Part shown: positions 30,660 to 32,615 of the stretch, in pieces
Layout: each line of letters begins with the position of its first letter
How positions within the stretch are numbered: the stretch's first letter is position 1
NCBI RefSeq assembly: GCF_003474435.1
Contig: NZ_QRNF01000036.1
Location: forward strand, 1-32,615
Reading direction: 5' to 3'
Source of the DNA: Ruminococcus sp. AF46-10NS
GTDB taxonomy: Bacteria > Bacillota > Clostridia > Lachnospirales > Lachnospiraceae
DNA length: 32,615 nucleotides
The notes under the pieces: generated by a model
Databases searched by the model: none
What the model saw: only the letters and a program-made list of their open reading frames with translations
What the model was told of the DNA's origin: nothing
Position numbers and translations under genes: made by a program

Positions 30660-31322
30660 ATGCCCTTGAGACTACAGGCGACAGAAGATGATGTATATCA
30701 TCTGATGGACCTTAAAGAACAGTATTTTATTATGACAGCAATATGCAGTGTGGCAGAGGGAATCAGCGCATACTTTTTCATATACCAGAAAAGATGCTGG
30801 GATCTTGCATATTTGTGTACTGCACTGGCGCTTGCGATAATCCTGCTTCTTCGTCAGGCCATAAAAATCAGCCGGAGGATCATGGAGGCAGAAAACTGTT
30901 ATATGGCACTTGAAGAGGACAGCCTGGCAGTCTGCCAGCCGGAAAGAAACGGAAAATATGAGTCCTGCAGGATCTTTTACGATGAGATGGATAAGATCGT
31001 AGAAGGAACCAGACGGGGAATTCCGGAATTTTATATCGTGATCCGAAAAGAAGGGAAAGAACAGAAAAGCTTTTTCCTTTTGGATGAAGAAGAACAGGAA
31101 CGGGATGTTTTCTGTGTACGATCCTTTGGCTTTGACAATCAGGGATTCATGGAGTTTTATCGGAAACTCAGGTGGATCGTACCGGGAAGAACAAGGATTA
31201 TCGGGACCAAAACACAGGAAGTATGGAAACTGCGACGGCCGAATATCGGAATCTGTACGGCAGCAGGCATGCTTTTGGGGTATGTACTTCCAAAACTCCT
31301 GGAAATGATGATGTATGGGTAA
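30660..31322 (+). CDS. Membrane protein of unknown function
   Basis: The 220-aa protein starts at ATG 30660 after GGAAAGGA. Two adjacent helices lie at about 23-45 (YFIMTAICSVAEGISAYFFI) and 48-68 (LAYLCTALALAIILLL). A soluble domain of about 110 residues follows (EEDSLAVCQPERNGKYESCR to RKLRWIVPGRTRI), then a C-terminal hydrophobic segment (ICTAAGMLLGYVLPKLLEMM). The topology resembles bacterial PH-like membrane proteins but no family is assigned. It is 12 nt after the zinc-finger gene and presumably co-transcribed. Confidence 0.65.
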   Translation: MPLRLQATEDDVYHLMDLKEQYFIMTAICSVAEGISAYFFIYQKRCWDLAYLCTALALAIILLLRQAIKISRRIMEAENCYMALEEDSLAVCQPERNGKYESCRIFYDEMDKIVEGTRRGIPEFYIVIRKEGKEQKSFFLLDEEEQERDVFCVRSFGFDNQGFMEFYRKLRWIVPGRTRIIGTKTQEVWKLRRPNIGICTAAGMLLGYVLPKLLEMMMYG

Positions 31323-31390
31323 CAAGTTATGAAAGAAAACAGATCAGAAGCAGAGATTAGAAAGAGTGAAAATGACAAGGAGGAAATGTC

Positions 31391-32080
31391 ATGAGATGGT
31401 ATACAGCAATCGGAATGAAAAAAGATGATGCAGATGGAAGGTTTTGTGTCTGGGTAGATGGGGAAGAAAAAGTACTTACAGAAATGGAAACTATTTTGTG
31501 GGCTGCGCTCACCTGGTCTTTCTGTGAAGAGGATAAGGTCCATTCCCAGATGCATCGTCTTCTTGTATTTAGCCTTGGAGAAAAACAGGCACAGGAATGG
31601 GCGGACAAAGAGGATTTCCAGTTTTGCCTGAACCGTCTGGTAAAGCGGGGCCTGGTTGTGCTGACAGAAGGATGTACCAGAGAGGAAGCTGTATACAGCA
31701 TTATCAGCCGGTCAGTCATGGCTCCTATGATCTTTTCACCGGCGGAACGCATGAAGCATTTTATGGAATCCCTTTCCATGGGAAAAGGACTGAAGTTTTC
31801 ACTGAGGGCCTTTAAAAAGCCGTTGCTTACAGAAGAGGAATACCAGCTACTTTCCTATCTTCAAAGAGAAGGGGATGTTTCCTGCCACCTGAAATGCTTA
31901 AAAGAAAAGGCAAAAAGCAGGGAGTCCCATTTGGAAGATTCCCTCCAGGAACAGATACAACGGGAATTTATAAGCCGCGTAGCGCAGCTTTACTATAAGA
32001 AACAGCTTGTGATCGACTACATAAGAAGGGAGGACTGCCTTGAAGCAAACGGAACATCCGTATTGGCACAGGCTGTATAG
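31391..32080 (+). CDS. Soluble protein of unknown function, element-type block
   Basis: The 229-aa protein has a well-placed AAGGAGG before ATG 31391. It begins MRWYTAIGMKKDDADGRFCV and contains a central region that reads like a winged helix: LLVFSLGEKQAQEWADKEDF, QFCLNRLVKRGLVVLTEGCT. The C-terminus is long and helical. A DNA-binding role is only a guess from that stretch. Its end overlaps the next gene by 41 nt. Confidence 0.65.
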   Translation: MRWYTAIGMKKDDADGRFCVWVDGEEKVLTEMETILWAALTWSFCEEDKVHSQMHRLLVFSLGEKQAQEWADKEDFQFCLNRLVKRGLVVLTEGCTREEAVYSIISRSVMAPMIFSPAERMKHFMESLSMGKGLKFSLRAFKKPLLTEEEYQLLSYLQREGDVSCHLKCLKEKAKSRESHLEDSLQEQIQREFISRVAQLYYKKQLVIDYIRREDCLEANGTSVLAQAV

Positions 32081-32543
32081 ATGCTTGGAAGATTTTGGAA
32101 CACGTTATCAGAATATACCGGATTTTTTTAAGGACAGGATCCAGCGATATGGTATCCTGTCTCTTTTTATCCTGCTTTTCGGATCATTTATGGGAACATG
32201 GATGAAAGATAAAACTTTTATTTTCTGGTCTTTCCTGCTTGGGATTATCGGGTTTATAAGAACATATCTTATTTTCCGCACCGCGGATAAAAAGACCTAT
32301 GAAATCGTGGAAGGGCTGGTAACCGGGATAGACGGGAAAAATCCCTTTGCGAGATTACGGAAGATCCGGGTAAGTGATCCGGCCGGACGGCAGAGTGAAC
32401 TTTTGCTGGATAAAAACGTAAAAGTTTTAGAGGGAAAACGTTACCGGTTTTATTTTGGCATAAATGAAAAGAAGCTGGTAGGAATCCGCCGGGTGGATGC
32501 AGCACTCAATAACGGGACTTTTTTAGGAAACGAAGAAATATAA
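32040..32543 (+). CDS. Membrane protein of unknown function, TTG start
   Basis: The start is TTG 32040, chosen because AGGGAGG lies six bases upstream and the frame has no better start. The 167-aa product has two helices at about 36-53 (RYGILSLFILLFGSFMGTW) and 57-74 (TFIFWSFLLGIIGFIRTYL). A soluble tail follows (TADKKTYEIVEGLVTGIDGK to KNVKVLEGKRYRFYFGINEK) with beta character. It overlaps the upstream gene by 41 nt and is the fifth gene of the block. Function unknown. Confidence 0.65.
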   Translation: MKQTEHPYWHRLYRCLEDFGTRYQNIPDFFKDRIQRYGILSLFILLFGSFMGTWMKDKTFIFWSFLLGIIGFIRTYLIFRTADKKTYEIVEGLVTGIDGKNPFARLRKIRVSDPAGRQSELLLDKNVKVLEGKRYRFYFGINEKKLVGIRRVDAALNNGTFLGNEEI

Positions 32544-32585
32544 GAGGAAGAGATTCCTTTTATAGCAGGGAGGGGAGCACCAGGC

Positions 32586-32615
32586 ATGGTTCGATTCCAT
32601 GCTGCCCTGTTTCCG
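32586..32615 (+). CDS. Possible start of a further gene, cut by the window edge
   Basis: ATG 32586 follows GGGAGGGGAG by eight to nine bases and reads MVRFHAALFP to the end of the window. It continues the direction of the block. Only ten codons are visible, so this rests on the ribosome binding site alone. Confidence 0.35.
   Translation, partial: MVRFHAALFP

Noticed and set aside
32565..32612. tRNA-like T-arm (CATGG-TTCGATT-CCATG)
   Set aside because: The 5+7+5 arm fits, but no D-arm or anticodon arm can be drawn and the acceptor pairing is poor. The same bases read as a ribosome binding site and gene start.
1..32615. CRISPR array
   Set aside because: No regularly spaced short repeats were seen. 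The recurrent motifs (ACATTT boxes, TTCGTGCAAA, the 31-mer) occur only two or three times and in promoters or terminators.

Overview
The window looks like a chromosomal accessory region of a low-to-mid GC gut Firmicute, most likely Lachnospiraceae or another Clostridia. The signs are strong AGGAGG-type ribosome binding sites, sigma-A promoters, ECF sigma/DUF4179 anti-sigma pairs, BceRSAB-type peptide exporters, a Cys-rich KTR protein, a Tn916-like small sigma factor and IS200/IS605-type TnpB debris. No species can be fixed from the sequence, and no rRNA, complete tRNA or CRISPR array is visible.

Left part (1-11.5 kb). It holds a small sigma-region-4-like ORF, a secreted protein on the minus strand with its own terminator, a small ORF broken by an in-frame TAG, and an ECF sigma/anti-sigma pair. 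An orphan IS605-type right end follows, then a full-length asparagine synthetase (asnB) behind a promoter that carries a BlaI-like palindromic operator. After that come a decayed GH20 hexosaminidase tail, a three-gene cluster of unknown function, and a broken ECF sigma gene fused to an N-terminally truncated MATE pump. PadR, YjdF and Cys-rich KTR genes close this part.

Central island (11.6-26.6 kb). Two direct copies of a roughly 0.4 kb leader plus the start of a Tn916-type sigma gene flank about 14 kb. The left sigma gene is complete. The right one is cut after about 9 codons and runs into a beheaded ABC-2 permease. Each leader holds a hairpin whose loop displays a Shine-Dalgarno sequence for a short peptide, then a terminator-like hairpin. 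Between the copies lie three BceAB-type exporter modules and two response regulator/histidine kinase pairs. Module 1 is HTH-RR-HK-ABC-permease. Module 2 is ABC-permease-RR-HK. Module 3 is ABC-permease. Modules 2 and 3 share an identical 26-bp promoter element positioned as an activator site, so the second RR probably drives both. The permeases of modules 1 and 2 each carry one apparent frameshift; module 3 is intact.

Right part (26.6-32.6 kb). It contains a truncated TnpB with a putative omega-RNA/right end, a DinJ/RelB-YafQ toxin-antitoxin pair, and a promoter followed at once by a terminator that overlaps a 35-codon signal-peptide-like ORF. A co-directional run then follows: an S1-like protein, a zinc-finger protein and three proteins of unknown function, resembling integrative-element gene blocks.

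Overall theme (inference): cell-envelope stress and antimicrobial-peptide resistance cargo (ECF sigma, asnB, three exporters, detox pump remnants) assembled by repeated mobile-element insertion and deletion, with many genes in decay.
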